DNA of 64,000 nt from Lacinutrix sp. C3R15 (GCF_018860825.1 NZ_JAHKPZ010000012.1:434001-498000), one strand, 5' to 3'. Shown: positions 54,484 through 63,949, numbered from the stretch's first letter. A program made the numbers and translations. Notes: a model not told the origin generated them from the sequence alone.

Positions 54484-55950
54484 TTACAAACCACTAATAT
54501 AACTTCCATAAGGATCTTTAAACTGAATTCCTTCAGTAAAACGAAGTTTACTTAATAACTTATACTCTACCAAAGCCCAAAGTACAAACTCTTTTACAAA
54601 ATAACTTTCTTGTTTTGAAAGTTTTGGCTGGTGTGCTGCTAGCAAATCATCTAACGGAGAAACCGCATCTAGTAGCGCTTTATATTCTTTATCACGCAAA
54701 TCATCTAATAACTCAAACCCATCTGCATTATTAAAAAACCATGACACAATAGCATCATAAGGACTAGTATCTTCTTCTTTCTTCAGTTTTTCTATCTTCG
54801 GAAAAAACTCAGGAAACAAACTTTTTACTGCTTCACCAATTAAGTTATATGCTACTTGTGCAGCTCCTTCTTGTTCTCCTTCATACACCAATTCTACTTT
54901 ACCAGTAATAGCAGGTATAATACCTAAAAAGTCAGACAGACGAATAGTAGTATCAACATCTTCAGATTTTAAAGCTCTTAATTCTGCAGTACTTAACAAA
55001 TTCTCAAAAGCAGTAATACTCAAACGTGCACTTACGCCACTTTTTTCGTCTATAAAATCGCTATCACGAGCTTCAAATACAATTTGTTCTAATAAATCTT
55101 TAGCCAATTCAGGAACGTGAATAGTCTCTGTTTGTCTACGATCAGACTTTGCTTCCTGCTGTGTAATGGTTTTTGCTGTTTCAATATCTGTAGGATAATG
55201 CGTTAATATTTGCGACCCAATTCTATCTTTTAAAGGCGTAACAATACTCCCTCTATTGGTATAATCTTCAGGGTTTGCTGTAAATATAAACTGCATATCT
55301 AAAGGTAAACGCAATTTAAACCCACGAATTTGAATATCTCCTTCTTGCAAAATATTAAACAAAGCCACTTGAATTCTAGCTTGTAAATCTGGTAACTCGT
55401 TAATTACAAAAATACAACGGTTTGCTCTTGGAATCATTCCGTAATGAATTACACGATCATCGGCATAACTTAGCTTTAAATTAGCAGCTTTTATAGGATC
55501 TACATCACCAATAATATCTGCAACCGTTACGTCTGGAGTAGCTAATTTTTCGGCAAAACGTTCGCTTCTATGCAACCATGTAATAGGTGTGTTGTCTCCG
55601 TTTTCTGCAATTAATTCTGTTGCAAAACGAGAAATTGGTTGTAACGGATCGTCATTAATTTCTGAACCTTTTACAACAGGAATATATTCGTCTAATAAAT
55701 TTAGCATCAAACGTGCTAAACGTGTTTTTGCTTGTCCGCGTAATCCTAAAAAATTTATATTATGTCGTGATAAAATAGCGCGTTCTAATTCTGGAATTAC
55801 TGTATTTTCATAACCATGTACACCTTCAAAAACGGTTGTTTTGCTCTTTATTTTTTCAATTAAATTATCTCTTAATTCGTCTTTAATCGATTTGCTTCTG
55901 TATCCAGCTTTTTTTAATTCGCCTAAAGTGTTTATATTTTTTATTTCCAT
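54484..55950 (-). CDS. MoxR/magnesium chelatase-like AAA+ ATPase
   Basis: A 488-residue ATPase. Walker A is LGLRGQAKTRLAR, a variant of GxxGxxKT; Walker B is CIFVINELPDL; sensor and arginine-finger regions surround IFTANPEDYTNRGSIVTP and DRIGSQ. The C-terminal 200 residues are a helical domain as in ChlI/BchI-like proteins. MoxR-type ATPases work with a von Willebrand A partner, encoded next door at 56001-57128, to remodel or insert metal into client proteins. No chelatase H subunit or porphyrin gene is near. Start 55950 (MEIKNINTLGELKKAGY) is preferred; an ATG at 55995 would add 15 residues. Confidence 0.85.
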   Translation of the reverse strand: MEIKNINTLGELKKAGYRSKSIKDELRDNLIEKIKSKTTVFEGVHGYENTVIPELERAILSRHNINFLGLRGQAKTRLARLMLNLLDEYIPVVKGSEINDDPLQPISRFATELIAENGDNTPITWLHRSERFAEKLATPDVTVADIIGDVDPIKAANLKLSYADDRVIHYGMIPRANRCIFVINELPDLQARIQVALFNILQEGDIQIRGFKLRLPLDMQFIFTANPEDYTNRGSIVTPLKDRIGSQILTHYPTDIETAKTITQQEAKSDRRQTETIHVPELAKDLLEQIVFEARDSDFIDEKSGVSARLSITAFENLLSTAELRALKSEDVDTTIRLSDFLGIIPAITGKVELVYEGEQEGAAQVAYNLIGEAVKSLFPEFFPKIEKLKKEEDTSPYDAIVSWFFNNADGFELLDDLRDKEYKALLDAVSPLDDLLAAHQPKLSKQESYFVKEFVLWALVEYKLLSKLRFTEGIQFKDPYGSYISGL

Positions 55951-56000
55951 AGTTTTTTTAAAATCTTTTTCATTTAAGTGATTCAAACTTTTCACTTATT

Positions 56001-57128
56001 TTATCCTTTAATTCTTTTTTTTCTGTTGGTTTCATAATCTTCAAAAATCATTTCACCTAAACCTTTAAGTCCTGTGTAAAATGCTTTTCCTTGATTGGCA
56101 CGTGTAAATTCTTCTACAAATTGCATGAGATATGGATCTTGAGCAATCATAAATGTGGTAATAGGAATGTGTAATTTTCTCGCTTGCTGTGCTTGCGCAT
56201 AACATTTGTTGGTGATGTATGGGTTTAAGCCATTACTGTCTTTATAATAAGTTCCGTCTGGCATACGCAAGCAACTTGGTTTACCATCGGTTATCATAAA
56301 AATCTGTTTGTTAGTATTACGCTTACGTCGTAATAAATCCATAGCCAATTGTAATCCTGCAACGGTATTTGTATGATAAGGACCAACGTTTAAATATGGT
56401 AAATCTTTAATTTTAATTGGCCAAGCATCATTACCAAAAACTAAAATGTCTAAGGTGTCTTTTGGATAGCGTGTGGTAATCAATTCGGCTAAAGCCATAG
56501 CCACTTTTTTAGCAGGTGTAATTCTATCTTCACCATAAAGAATCATACTGTGGCTAATATCTATCATCAAAACCGTACTCATTTGCGATTTATGGGTGGT
56601 TTCTTCTACCACCAAATCGTCTTCGGTTAAATTAAAATTGCCAATACCATGATTAATTTGTGCATTTCTAAGGCTCTCTGTAATAGAAACTTTATCTAAA
56701 CTATCGCCAAATTGGTAGTTTCTAAAATCACCAGTGTGCTCATCACCTATACCAACACCTTTACTTTTGTGGTTACCAGAACCACTGCGTTTAATGTTAC
56801 CAAAAATTTGATCTAGTGCAGATTGCCTAATAGCGCGTTCTGTTTTTGCAGTAATGGCATTGCCTTTTTTACCGTTTGGTCTAATCTCTTCTCGAATATA
56901 ACCTTTTGCTTTAAGGTCTTCAATAAAGTCGTCAATGGTATATTCTGGAGTTGTTAACTTATACTCTTTATCTAAATCGCGAAGCCAACTAATGGCTTCA
57001 TCAAAATCACCTGAAGTATGCGTAATTAGCTCTTTAAATATATCAAAAAGTTTTTCAAAAGGGGTTTGTGAAGGAGCTTCATATGTTTTAAATACAAAGC
57101 CTTTTCTGTGTATACTTTCTTTTTTCAT
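56001..57128 (-). CDS. VWA-domain protein, partner of the MoxR-like ATPase
   Basis: A 375-residue cytoplasmic protein. The N-terminal half is helical and charged. The von Willebrand A domain (about 180-360) has the metal-ion adhesion site MIDISHSM (DxSxS), the middle Thr in NTVAGLQLAM, and MITDGKPS for the last Asp. A complete site implies Mg-dependent binding of a partner. It is transcribed first, followed by the AAA+ gene 50 bases later, in the usual order for this family. Start 57128 (MKKESIHRKGF) is preferred over 57146. Confidence 0.85.
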   Translation of the reverse strand: MKKESIHRKGFVFKTYEAPSQTPFEKLFDIFKELITHTSGDFDEAISWLRDLDKEYKLTTPEYTIDDFIEDLKAKGYIREEIRPNGKKGNAITAKTERAIRQSALDQIFGNIKRSGSGNHKSKGVGIGDEHTGDFRNYQFGDSLDKVSITESLRNAQINHGIGNFNLTEDDLVVEETTHKSQMSTVLMIDISHSMILYGEDRITPAKKVAMALAELITTRYPKDTLDILVFGNDAWPIKIKDLPYLNVGPYHTNTVAGLQLAMDLLRRKRNTNKQIFMITDGKPSCLRMPDGTYYKDSNGLNPYITNKCYAQAQQARKLHIPITTFMIAQDPYLMQFVEEFTRANQGKAFYTGLKGLGEMIFEDYETNRKKRIKG

Positions 57129-57179
57129 AGCTGTATAAAAATACAACTATTTCAAGTTAGTTTTATTATTTTAACAAAA

Positions 57180-57857
57180 TTATTCTACGCGTTGTAATGC
57201 TTCCATATCTTCAATTCTAATATGTTTACCAGAAGTAGAGATAAGTCCTTCTTTTTTAAATTGAGATAAAATTCTAATGGCAGACTCTGTTGCTGTACCT
57301 ACCACGTTAGCATAATCTTCTCTAGATAATAAAACATTAAAATAATTATCCGCATCTACACCAAAATGATCGTGAATATAAATTAAAATTTCAGCCAAAC
57401 GTTGCTTTACAGATTTTTGAGCCATATTAACAATTACATCATCACTTTCTCTTAAATCATAAGCCATTTGCTGTAAAACATCTAGCGAAAACTCAGGGTT
57501 TTTTTGTAAATCATTCATGATTTCCTGCTTTGGTATAAAACAAACTTCCATATCATTAAGTGCTACAGCACTTAAATTAGCAGACTCATCTACCACTAAA
57601 GACCTTTGCCCTAGTAAATCTCCTTTTATAACTAGTTTTACTATTTGATCTCTACCATTAGCACTTAATTTAGAGAGCTTACATATACCATCTTTAATAC
57701 AATAAACGCCGTTTAAGGTTTCTCCTTCATCAAAGATAACTTCTCCTTTTTTTATAAACTTAGACGTTTTACAACCAGAGATTCTAACTAATTCATCTTT
57801 AGTCAACGATTTAAGTGAATTAAATTTTCTTACAATACATTGTTCACATTTGCTCAT
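57180..57857 (-). CDS. Crp/Fnr-family regulator
   Basis: A 225-residue regulator. A cNMP-binding-like beta roll (about 20-130) with EGETLNGVYCIKDGICKL, a dimer helix (about 130-160), and the HTH_CRP domain with LSREDYANVVGTATESAIRI (about 178-197) carrying the Glu and Arg that read the half-site in FNR-like proteins. The N terminus MSKCEQCIVRKF has a CxxC and Cys29 follows, similar to the FNR cluster region, though the usual third and fourth ligands are not all in the normal spacing. It is divergent from ccoI, and the Fnr-like sites before ccoI and ccoS suggest it controls the cbb3 oxidase and itself in response to low oxygen. Confidence 0.88.
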   Translation of the reverse strand: MSKCEQCIVRKFNSLKSLTKDELVRISGCKTSKFIKKGEVIFDEGETLNGVYCIKDGICKLSKLSANGRDQIVKLVIKGDLLGQRSLVVDESANLSAVALNDMEVCFIPKQEIMNDLQKNPEFSLDVLQQMAYDLRESDDVIVNMAQKSVKQRLAEILIYIHDHFGVDADNYFNVLLSREDYANVVGTATESAIRILSQFKKEGLISTSGKHIRIEDMEALQRVE

Positions 57858-57896
57858 AGGTTATATTTCTAGTGTTTCGTAAATTTAATTAAAACC

Positions 57897-57908
57897 TGAC
57901 AAATATCA
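57897..57908. promoter_or_regulatory. Fnr-like site between the Crp/Fnr gene and ccoI
   Basis: TGAC-AAAT-ATCA, close to the FNR core TGAT-N4-ATCA. The dyad centre (57902.5) is 29.5 bases before GACTTTTG at 57932-57939, a -7-like element for ccoI. It could also control the divergent regulator gene. Confidence 0.5.
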
Positions 57909-57964
57909 TATTTTAAAAGCAGTTGTTTTGTGACTTTTGTTACAGGTATAAAAGAGCAAATATT

Positions 57965-60337
57965 ATGGACAAGTCTACTTGTTTTCATTGTGGTGATGAT
58001 TGTGATTCTACAATTATAAAATTCGACGATAAATCGTTTTGTTGTAATGGTTGTAAAACGGTTTATGAAATTTTTTCGGAAAACGATTTAACCTGTTACT
58101 ACGACTTGCAAGCATCTCCAGGAGCAGTTCCTAAGGAGATGCAAGGCAAATACGATTTTTTATCACAAGAAAACATCATTGAAAAACTTACAGAGTTTAA
58201 TGATGGTACCACGCAAATAGCCACACTTTACATACCGCATATTCACTGTAGTTCTTGTATTTGGATTCTAGAAAACGGAAACAAATTAAACCCTGGCATT
58301 ACCGCATCACAAGTTAATTTTGGCAAAAAAACGGTTCGAATTACTTACAATACCGATAAAACATCACTTAAAGAGGTGGTTTTACTTTTAAGCAGTATTG
58401 GTTATGAACCTTATATTTCTTTAGACGATTTTAAAACAGGAAAAGAACATATTAACAGAAGCCTTATCTATAAGTTAGGTATTGCTGGTTTTGCTTTTGG
58501 TAATGTAATGTTTCTATCGTTTCCAGAATATTTTGAAGTTGGTGAGTTTTGGCTAGAACAGTACAAGCATTTGTTTAGATGGTTAATGTTTTGTTTTTCA
58601 CTACCTGTAGTTTTTTATTCTGCACAAGATTATTTTATTTCTGCATACAAAGGTTTACGTGCAAAACTTTTAAATATTGATGTACCCATTGCGCTAGGTA
58701 TTACTGTTTTATTTGTTAGAAGTACTGCTGAAATTATTTTTGATTTAGGTTCCGGTTTTTTTGATAGCCTTACAGGTTTGGTTTTCTTTTTATTACTCGG
58801 AAAGTTTTTTCAACAAAAAACATATTCCTTCCTTTCTTTTGAACGCGATTATAAATCCTATTTTCCAATTGCTATAACTAAAATTTCTTCGGAAGGAGAA
58901 GAAACTCCAATTCAAGTTTACGAAATAAAAAAAGGAGACCGATTACTAATAAGAAATGAAGAATTAATTCCCGTTGACGGCATACTCATTAACGGAAAAG
59001 CACGAATTGATTATAGTTTTGTTACAGGAGAGTCTGAAACCGTTAGTAAAAACTCTGGAGACAAACTCTTTGCTGGAGGAAAACAAACAGCTGGAGTTTT
59101 AGAAATGGAAGCCATAAAATCTGTAGAACAAAGTTACCTTACGCAATTATGGAGTAATGATGTGTTTAGTAAAAACAAAGAAGACGGTTTTAAAACTTTA
59201 ACCAATAAAATTAGTAAACAATTTACCATTGCTGTTTTAAGTATTGCAGTAATAGCTACAACTTTTTGGCTATTTGTAGATACCTCAAAAGCCATGAATG
59301 TATTTACAGCTGTGTTAATCATTGCTTGTCCTTGTGCTATTGCGCTCTCTGGTCCTTTTACTTTTGGTAATTTGCTTCGTATTTTTGGAAAACAAAAATT
59401 TTATGTAAAAAATGCTTCGGTTATAGAACAACTAGCAGCTATAAACACTATTATTTTTGATAAAACAGGAACCATAACTTCTAACAAGCAAAGTACAGTT
59501 ACTTATGAAGGAGAAACACTTTCTACCTCTGAAGAAATATTACTAAAAAACACGCTTCGAGGTTCTAACCACCCATTAAGTAGAAGTTTGTATAATATTT
59601 TAGATGAACATAATATTATTTCCTTAAACCATTTTGAAGAACACCTAGGTAAAGGTATTGAAGCATCACATAAGCAACAAAACATAAAAATTGGTTCTGC
59701 TAGTTTTGTTGGCTCTACAGAAACTTCTGTCTTAAATACAGCAGTACATATTAGTACCAATAATACATATAAAGGAAAATATACTTTTTACAATAGCTAT
59801 AGAAAAGGATTATCTAAACTTTTTAACAAGCTAAAAAAGCACTATGATTTGGTAATTCTTTCGGGTGATAATGAAGGCGAATTTGAAAATTTAAAAAAAT
59901 TGCTTCCAACAAAAACAAAGTTGATTTTTAATCAAAAACCAAACGATAAATTAGAATACATAAAATACCATCAAAGCGAAGGAGCTAAAGTACTCATGAT
60001 TGGTGATGGTTTAAATGATGCTGGAGCATTAGCGCAAAGTAATGTTGGTATTGCATTATCTGAAAACGTAAACGTGTTCTCTCCTGCTTGTGATGCTATT
60101 TTAGATGCTACAAAATTTAACCAACTTTACAAATATATAAAAGCATCAAAAAGTGCTATAAAAATTATTAAATGGAGTTTTGTTTTATCCTTTATATACA
60201 ACATTATTGGGCTGTATTTTGCAGTTACAGGTCAGTTAGCACCTGTAGTAGCAGCAATATTAATGCCTTTAAGTTCTATTAGTATTGTAGTATTTACAAC
60301 TATTGCTACAAATATTTTAGGGCGAAAAATAAATTAA
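57965..60337 (+). CDS. ccoI: Copper-type P-ATPase for cbb3 oxidase assembly (CcoI/FixI)
   Basis: A 790-residue P1B-type ATPase. The N terminus holds a cysteine-rich metal-binding part (CFHCGDDC ... CCNGC, residues 5-32), then an HMA domain with CSSC at Cys95-Cys98. Transport helices include the CPC motif Cys455-Pro-Cys457; the phosphorylation site is Asp499 in DKTGTIT; the hinge GDGLNDAGAL is present. CcoI exports copper for the binuclear centre of cbb3 oxidase. ATG 57965 is chosen; a TTG at 57923 would include part of the putative promoter. First gene of the cco cluster. Confidence 0.93.
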   Translation: MDKSTCFHCGDDCDSTIIKFDDKSFCCNGCKTVYEIFSENDLTCYYDLQASPGAVPKEMQGKYDFLSQENIIEKLTEFNDGTTQIATLYIPHIHCSSCIWILENGNKLNPGITASQVNFGKKTVRITYNTDKTSLKEVVLLLSSIGYEPYISLDDFKTGKEHINRSLIYKLGIAGFAFGNVMFLSFPEYFEVGEFWLEQYKHLFRWLMFCFSLPVVFYSAQDYFISAYKGLRAKLLNIDVPIALGITVLFVRSTAEIIFDLGSGFFDSLTGLVFFLLLGKFFQQKTYSFLSFERDYKSYFPIAITKISSEGEETPIQVYEIKKGDRLLIRNEELIPVDGILINGKARIDYSFVTGESETVSKNSGDKLFAGGKQTAGVLEMEAIKSVEQSYLTQLWSNDVFSKNKEDGFKTLTNKISKQFTIAVLSIAVIATTFWLFVDTSKAMNVFTAVLIIACPCAIALSGPFTFGNLLRIFGKQKFYVKNASVIEQLAAINTIIFDKTGTITSNKQSTVTYEGETLSTSEEILLKNTLRGSNHPLSRSLYNILDEHNIISLNHFEEHLGKGIEASHKQQNIKIGSASFVGSTETSVLNTAVHISTNNTYKGKYTFYNSYRKGLSKLFNKLKKHYDLVILSGDNEGEFENLKKLLPTKTKLIFNQKPNDKLEYIKYHQSEGAKVLMIGDGLNDAGALAQSNVGIALSENVNVFSPACDAILDATKFNQLYKYIKASKSAIKIIKWSFVLSFIYNIIGLYFAVTGQLAPVVAAILMPLSSISIVVFTTIATNILGRKIN

Positions 60338-60403
60338 AAACAAGTGTTAAACCAATCTTTATTATAAAATATGATTGGTATATAAAATGGAAATTATTTC
60401 CTT

Positions 60404-60425
60404 AAACATGATAAAAATCATGTTT
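60404..60425 (+). promoter_or_regulatory. Perfect Fnr-like dyad before ccoS
   Basis: Nine-base arms AAACATGAT and ATCATGTTT separated by AAAA; the inside TGAT-N4-ATCA equals the FNR core. The dyad centre (60414.5) is 29.5 bases before the -7 element at 60444 and therefore about 41-43 bases before the likely start of transcription, the class II activator position. Confidence 0.7.
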
Positions 60426-60443
60426 TAAAAAGGGCTTTCCATG

Positions 60444-60451
60444 TAATTTTG
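60444..60451 (+). promoter_or_regulatory. -7 element of the ccoS-ccoNO-ccoQ-ccoP genes
   Basis: TAATTTTG matches TAnnTTTG. No -33 TTG is present, as expected for a promoter that depends on the activator bound at 60404-60425. Confidence 0.55.
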
Positions 60452-60471
60452 AACCATAACTTCAAATAGGT

Positions 60472-60660
60472 ATGAGCGTTATATATATATTACTAACTAT
60501 CAGTATTTTAGTTGCAATTGTTTTTTTTGCAGCTTTTATTTATGCTTTAAAAAGAGGACAGTTTGATGATAACTATACACCATCTGTTAGAATGCTTTTT
60601 GAAGACGAACTTGTTAAAGATCAAACTAAATCAACTATAAAAACTAAAAAGACGAATTAA
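60472..60660 (+). CDS. ccoS: cbb3 oxidase assembly protein CcoS
   Basis: A 62-residue membrane protein: MSVIYILLTISILVAIVFFA forms one helix, followed by the FIYALKRGQFDD motif that marks CcoS. It is needed to insert heme and copper into CcoN. It starts the structural operon after an Fnr-like site and lies five bases before ccoNO. Confidence 0.93.
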   Translation: MSVIYILLTISILVAIVFFAAFIYALKRGQFDDNYTPSVRMLFEDELVKDQTKSTIKTKKTN

Positions 60661-60665
60661 TTATT

Positions 60666-62849
60666 ATGGAAGTACAACAATTTTATTACGATAACAAAAT
60701 CGTTAAAAATTTCCTTTACGCTACCATTTTTTGGGGAGTTGTAGGAATGGCTGTTGGCTTAATGCTGGCATATTTTTTCATTTTCCCAAATTATACTGAA
60801 GGTATTTCGTGGCTAAGTTTTGGTCGTTTAAGACCATTACATACCAATGCTGTAATTTTTGCCTTTGTTGGTAATGCTATTTTTGCAGGTGTGTATTATT
60901 CTACACAACGTTTACTTAAAGCAAGAATGTACAGTGACCTATTAAGTAAAATCAACTTTTGGGGTTGGCAAGCCATTATTGTTGGTGCTGCTATTACATT
61001 ACCTTTAGGGTATACAACAACAAAAGAATATGCCGAATTAGAATGGCCTTTTGATATTGCTATTGCTGTTATTTGGGTAGCTTTTGGTATTAACCTTATT
61101 GGTACCATGCTTAAAAGAAGACAACGTCATTTATATGTAGCAATTTGGTTTTATATCGCAACATTTGTAACCGTTGCTGTACTTCATATCTTTAATAATT
61201 TAGAGCTACCTATAAGTGCAATGAAAAGTTATTCTGTATATGCAGGAGTTCAAGATGCTTTAGTACAATGGTGGTATGGTCATAACGCTGTAGCATTCTT
61301 TTTAACAACACCTTTTTTAGGTTTAATGTACTATTTTGTACCTAAAGCTGCTAACAGACCTGTATACTCTTATAGACTATCTATAGTTCACTTTTGGTCT
61401 TTAATTTTTATATACATTTGGGCAGGACCTCACCACTTATTATACACTGCTTTACCAGAATGGGCACAAAGTTTAGGTACTGCTTTTTCTATTATGTTAT
61501 TAATGCCTTCTTGGGGAGGAATGATAAACGGATTATTAACACTTCGTGGTGCTTGGGATAAAGTGCGTACAGATCCTGTTTTAAAATTTATGGTTGTAGC
61601 AATTACTGGTTATGGTATGGCTACTTTTGAAGGCCCAATGCTTTCTCTTAAAAATGTAAATGCAATTGGTCACTTTACCGATTGGATTATTGCACACGTA
61701 CACGTTGGTGCTTTAGCATGGAATGGGTTCTTAACCTTTGGTATGATTTATTACCTGGTTCCTAAATTATTTAAAACTAAATTATTCTCTACTGGTTTAG
61801 CAAATCTACATTTCTGGGTTGGTACATTAGGTATCATAATGTATACTTTACCAATGTATGTTGCTGGATTTACACAAGCTAGTATGTGGAAACAATTTAA
61901 TCCAGATGGTACATTAGTTTATGGTAACTTCTTAGAAACCGTTACCGAAATTATGCCTATGTACTGGATGCGTGCAATTGGTGGTACATTATATATAGCA
62001 GGTATGTTTATTCTTGTTTATAATGTAGTGGTTACTATTAAAAATGGTAGTAAAGTTACAGATGAATTAGCCGAAGCTCCTGCATTACAACATGTATCTA
62101 AAAGACGTGTTGCTGGTGAAGGATGGCACACTTGGTTAGAGCGTAAACCAATTAAATTAACTATTGGTGCAACCATTGCTATTTTAATTGGTGGTATTGT
62201 ACAAATAGTACCAACCATTATGGTTAAATCTAATATACCAACTATTGCTAGTGTAAAACCATATACTCCTCTAGAATTAGAAGGACGTGATATTTACATT
62301 CGTGAAGGTTGTGTTAGTTGCCACTCACAAATGGTAAGACCTTTTAGAAGTGAAGTAGAACGTTACGGAGAATATTCAAAAGCGGGAGAATTTGTATATG
62401 ACCATCCATTCTTATGGGGAAGTAAACGTACAGGACCAGATTTACATCGTGTAGGAGGAAAATACTCCGATAACTGGCACCTAAACCATATGTATGATCC
62501 GCAAAGTACTTCTTCTGGTTCTATCATGCCATCTTATAAATGGATTGTTAAAGATGAATTAGACAAATCTATGACAGAAGCAAAAATGAAAGCCATGGTT
62601 CAATTAGGAGTCCCTTATACCGAAGAAGAAATAGCAAATGCACAAAAAGCAATGCTAGAACAAGGTACTAAAATTGAAAAAAACCTATATGCAGATCCTG
62701 ATTTTGCGCAAACCTATGAAGCAGACAAAGCTGCTGGAGGCCAAGAATTTGTTGAAATGCGTAATCGTGAAATAGTTGCACTTATTGCTTATTTACAACG
62801 CTTAGGTACAGATATTAAAGTAAAAGATATAGAAACAGCTCAAAACTAG
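60666..62849 (+). CDS. ccoNO: cbb3 cytochrome c oxidase, fused subunits I and II (CcoN-CcoO)
   Basis: A 727-residue fusion. CcoN part (about 1-480): twelve or so helices with heme ligands and copper ligands, e.g. RLRPLHTNAVIF, WWYGHNAVAFF, WAGPHHLLY and IIAHVHVGALAWNG. A linker and one helix (about 495-520) lead to CcoO, with a c-type heme site CVSCHS (Cys549, Cys552, His553) and MVRPFRSEVERYGEYSKAGE. The enzyme reduces oxygen with high affinity and pumps protons. Fusion of CcoN and CcoO is typical for Bacteroidota and saves a separate ccoO gene. Confidence 0.96.
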   Translation: MEVQQFYYDNKIVKNFLYATIFWGVVGMAVGLMLAYFFIFPNYTEGISWLSFGRLRPLHTNAVIFAFVGNAIFAGVYYSTQRLLKARMYSDLLSKINFWGWQAIIVGAAITLPLGYTTTKEYAELEWPFDIAIAVIWVAFGINLIGTMLKRRQRHLYVAIWFYIATFVTVAVLHIFNNLELPISAMKSYSVYAGVQDALVQWWYGHNAVAFFLTTPFLGLMYYFVPKAANRPVYSYRLSIVHFWSLIFIYIWAGPHHLLYTALPEWAQSLGTAFSIMLLMPSWGGMINGLLTLRGAWDKVRTDPVLKFMVVAITGYGMATFEGPMLSLKNVNAIGHFTDWIIAHVHVGALAWNGFLTFGMIYYLVPKLFKTKLFSTGLANLHFWVGTLGIIMYTLPMYVAGFTQASMWKQFNPDGTLVYGNFLETVTEIMPMYWMRAIGGTLYIAGMFILVYNVVVTIKNGSKVTDELAEAPALQHVSKRRVAGEGWHTWLERKPIKLTIGATIAILIGGIVQIVPTIMVKSNIPTIASVKPYTPLELEGRDIYIREGCVSCHSQMVRPFRSEVERYGEYSKAGEFVYDHPFLWGSKRTGPDLHRVGGKYSDNWHLNHMYDPQSTSSGSIMPSYKWIVKDELDKSMTEAKMKAMVQLGVPYTEEEIANAQKAMLEQGTKIEKNLYADPDFAQTYEADKAAGGQEFVEMRNREIVALIAYLQRLGTDIKVKDIETAQN

Positions 62850-62853
62850 AATT

Positions 62854-63045
62854 ATGTTAAAATTTGTAAAAAATTATATGGACAGTATTTCTGGAATTGA
62901 AGTATATCCAATCATATCCTTATTAATTTTCTTTGGCTTTTTTGTAGTTCTTTTTTTGTGGGTTTTTACAGCAAAAAAAGAGTATATACAAGCAGTAAGT
63001 AACATTCCATTAGAAAACGACAACCAAAACCAAACAGAAAAATGA
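62854..63045 (+). CDS. ccoQ: cbb3 oxidase subunit IV (CcoQ-like)
   Basis: A 63-residue single-helix protein (helix about 19-38, IISLLIFFGFFVVLFLWVF). Size, helix and position between ccoNO and ccoP identify it as CcoQ, which stabilises the complex. Four bases follow the ccoNO stop, and its own stop overlaps the ccoP start by four bases. Confidence 0.82.
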   Translation: MLKFVKNYMDSISGIEVYPIISLLIFFGFFVVLFLWVFTAKKEYIQAVSNIPLENDNQNQTEK

Positions 63046-63929
63046 AAAATTTTATACCATCTTGGATAAGAGTACCTGTTATATTCTTTATCATATTCGG
63101 GCTAGTAGAGTATTTTGTAGACTCTGGTAGTAAACCTGCATTTATTGAGCAACCTATAATTATGCTATTCTTATTATTAGTATTAGTTATACTTATATCT
63201 ACAGAGGCTATTGTAGGCTCCATGGCCAACATACTGTATCAAAGTTTAGACGAAGAAGCAAAAGCTAGATATACCGCTTCTAATGAAGCAAAAAAACCTA
63301 AATTTATTATCTGGTTAGAAGAAACCTATATTAAATTATTAGGAGCTAAACCGATACAAGAAGAACACGAAATCATTTTAGACCATAATTATGATGGTAT
63401 TAAAGAACTAGATAACAACTTACCACCATGGTGGGTATATAGTTTTTATATTTCTATAGTTTTTGCTGCTATCTACTTACTTAAATTTCATGTATTCAAT
63501 GGCGAAAACCAATACCAAGAATTAGAACAAGAATATGCACAAGCTAAAATTGATTTAGAAGAATACAAAAAAACTGCTAAAGACTTAGTTGATTTTAATA
63601 CTGTAGAAGTATTAACAGATGCTGCAGACTTAACAAACGGAAAGAAAATTTTTGAAACCAACTGTGTCGCTTGTCATAAAGCAGATGGTGGTGGTGGAAT
63701 TGGTCCTAACCTAACAGATAACCATTGGATTTTAGGTGGTGGAATTAAAAATGTTTTTAAAACCATTACAGAAGGTGGTCGTGACGGAAAAGGAATGATT
63801 GCCTGGAAACAAAGTTTAAAACCATCAGAAATTAACCAAGTAGCTAGTTACGTATTACAATTTCAAGGTACAACTCCTGCAGAGCCAAAAGCAGCAGAAG
63901 GTGATATTTGGGAAGAAACTCAAGAATAA
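63042..63929 (+). CDS. ccoP: cbb3 oxidase subunit III (CcoP), mono-heme
   Basis: A 295-residue membrane cytochrome. Helices at about 8-28, 36-56 and 130-150 (the last is WWVYSFYISIVFAAIYLL, the conserved CcoP helix), then a periplasmic cytochrome c domain with one heme site CVACHK (Cys208, Cys211, His212) and the Met ligand in GMIAWKQSL. Proteobacterial CcoP has two hemes; the single heme and the longer N-terminal part are usual in Bacteroidota. It passes electrons to CcoO. Confidence 0.93.
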   Translation: MKNFIPSWIRVPVIFFIIFGLVEYFVDSGSKPAFIEQPIIMLFLLLVLVILISTEAIVGSMANILYQSLDEEAKARYTASNEAKKPKFIIWLEETYIKLLGAKPIQEEHEIILDHNYDGIKELDNNLPPWWVYSFYISIVFAAIYLLKFHVFNGENQYQELEQEYAQAKIDLEEYKKTAKDLVDFNTVEVLTDAADLTNGKKIFETNCVACHKADGGGGIGPNLTDNHWILGGGIKNVFKTITEGGRDGKGMIAWKQSLKPSEINQVASYVLQFQGTTPAEPKAAEGDIWEETQE

Positions 63930-63949
63930 GAACCTAAAGAATAAATATT

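Noticed and set aside
54484-57128. Magnesium chelatase of chlorophyll synthesis (BchI/BchD)
   Set aside because: No BchH-like subunit or pigment genes are present and the domain layout fits the general MoxR-VWA group.
60351-60379. Inverted repeat ACCAATC/GATTGGT after ccoI as a regulatory site
   Set aside because: Seven-base arms around a 15-base loop are weak, there is no T-run, and no nearby signal supports it.
60404-60425. Terminator of ccoI
   Set aside because: The stem is AT-rich with only a TTTT tail and sits exactly at activator distance from a -7 element; the Fnr-site reading explains more.
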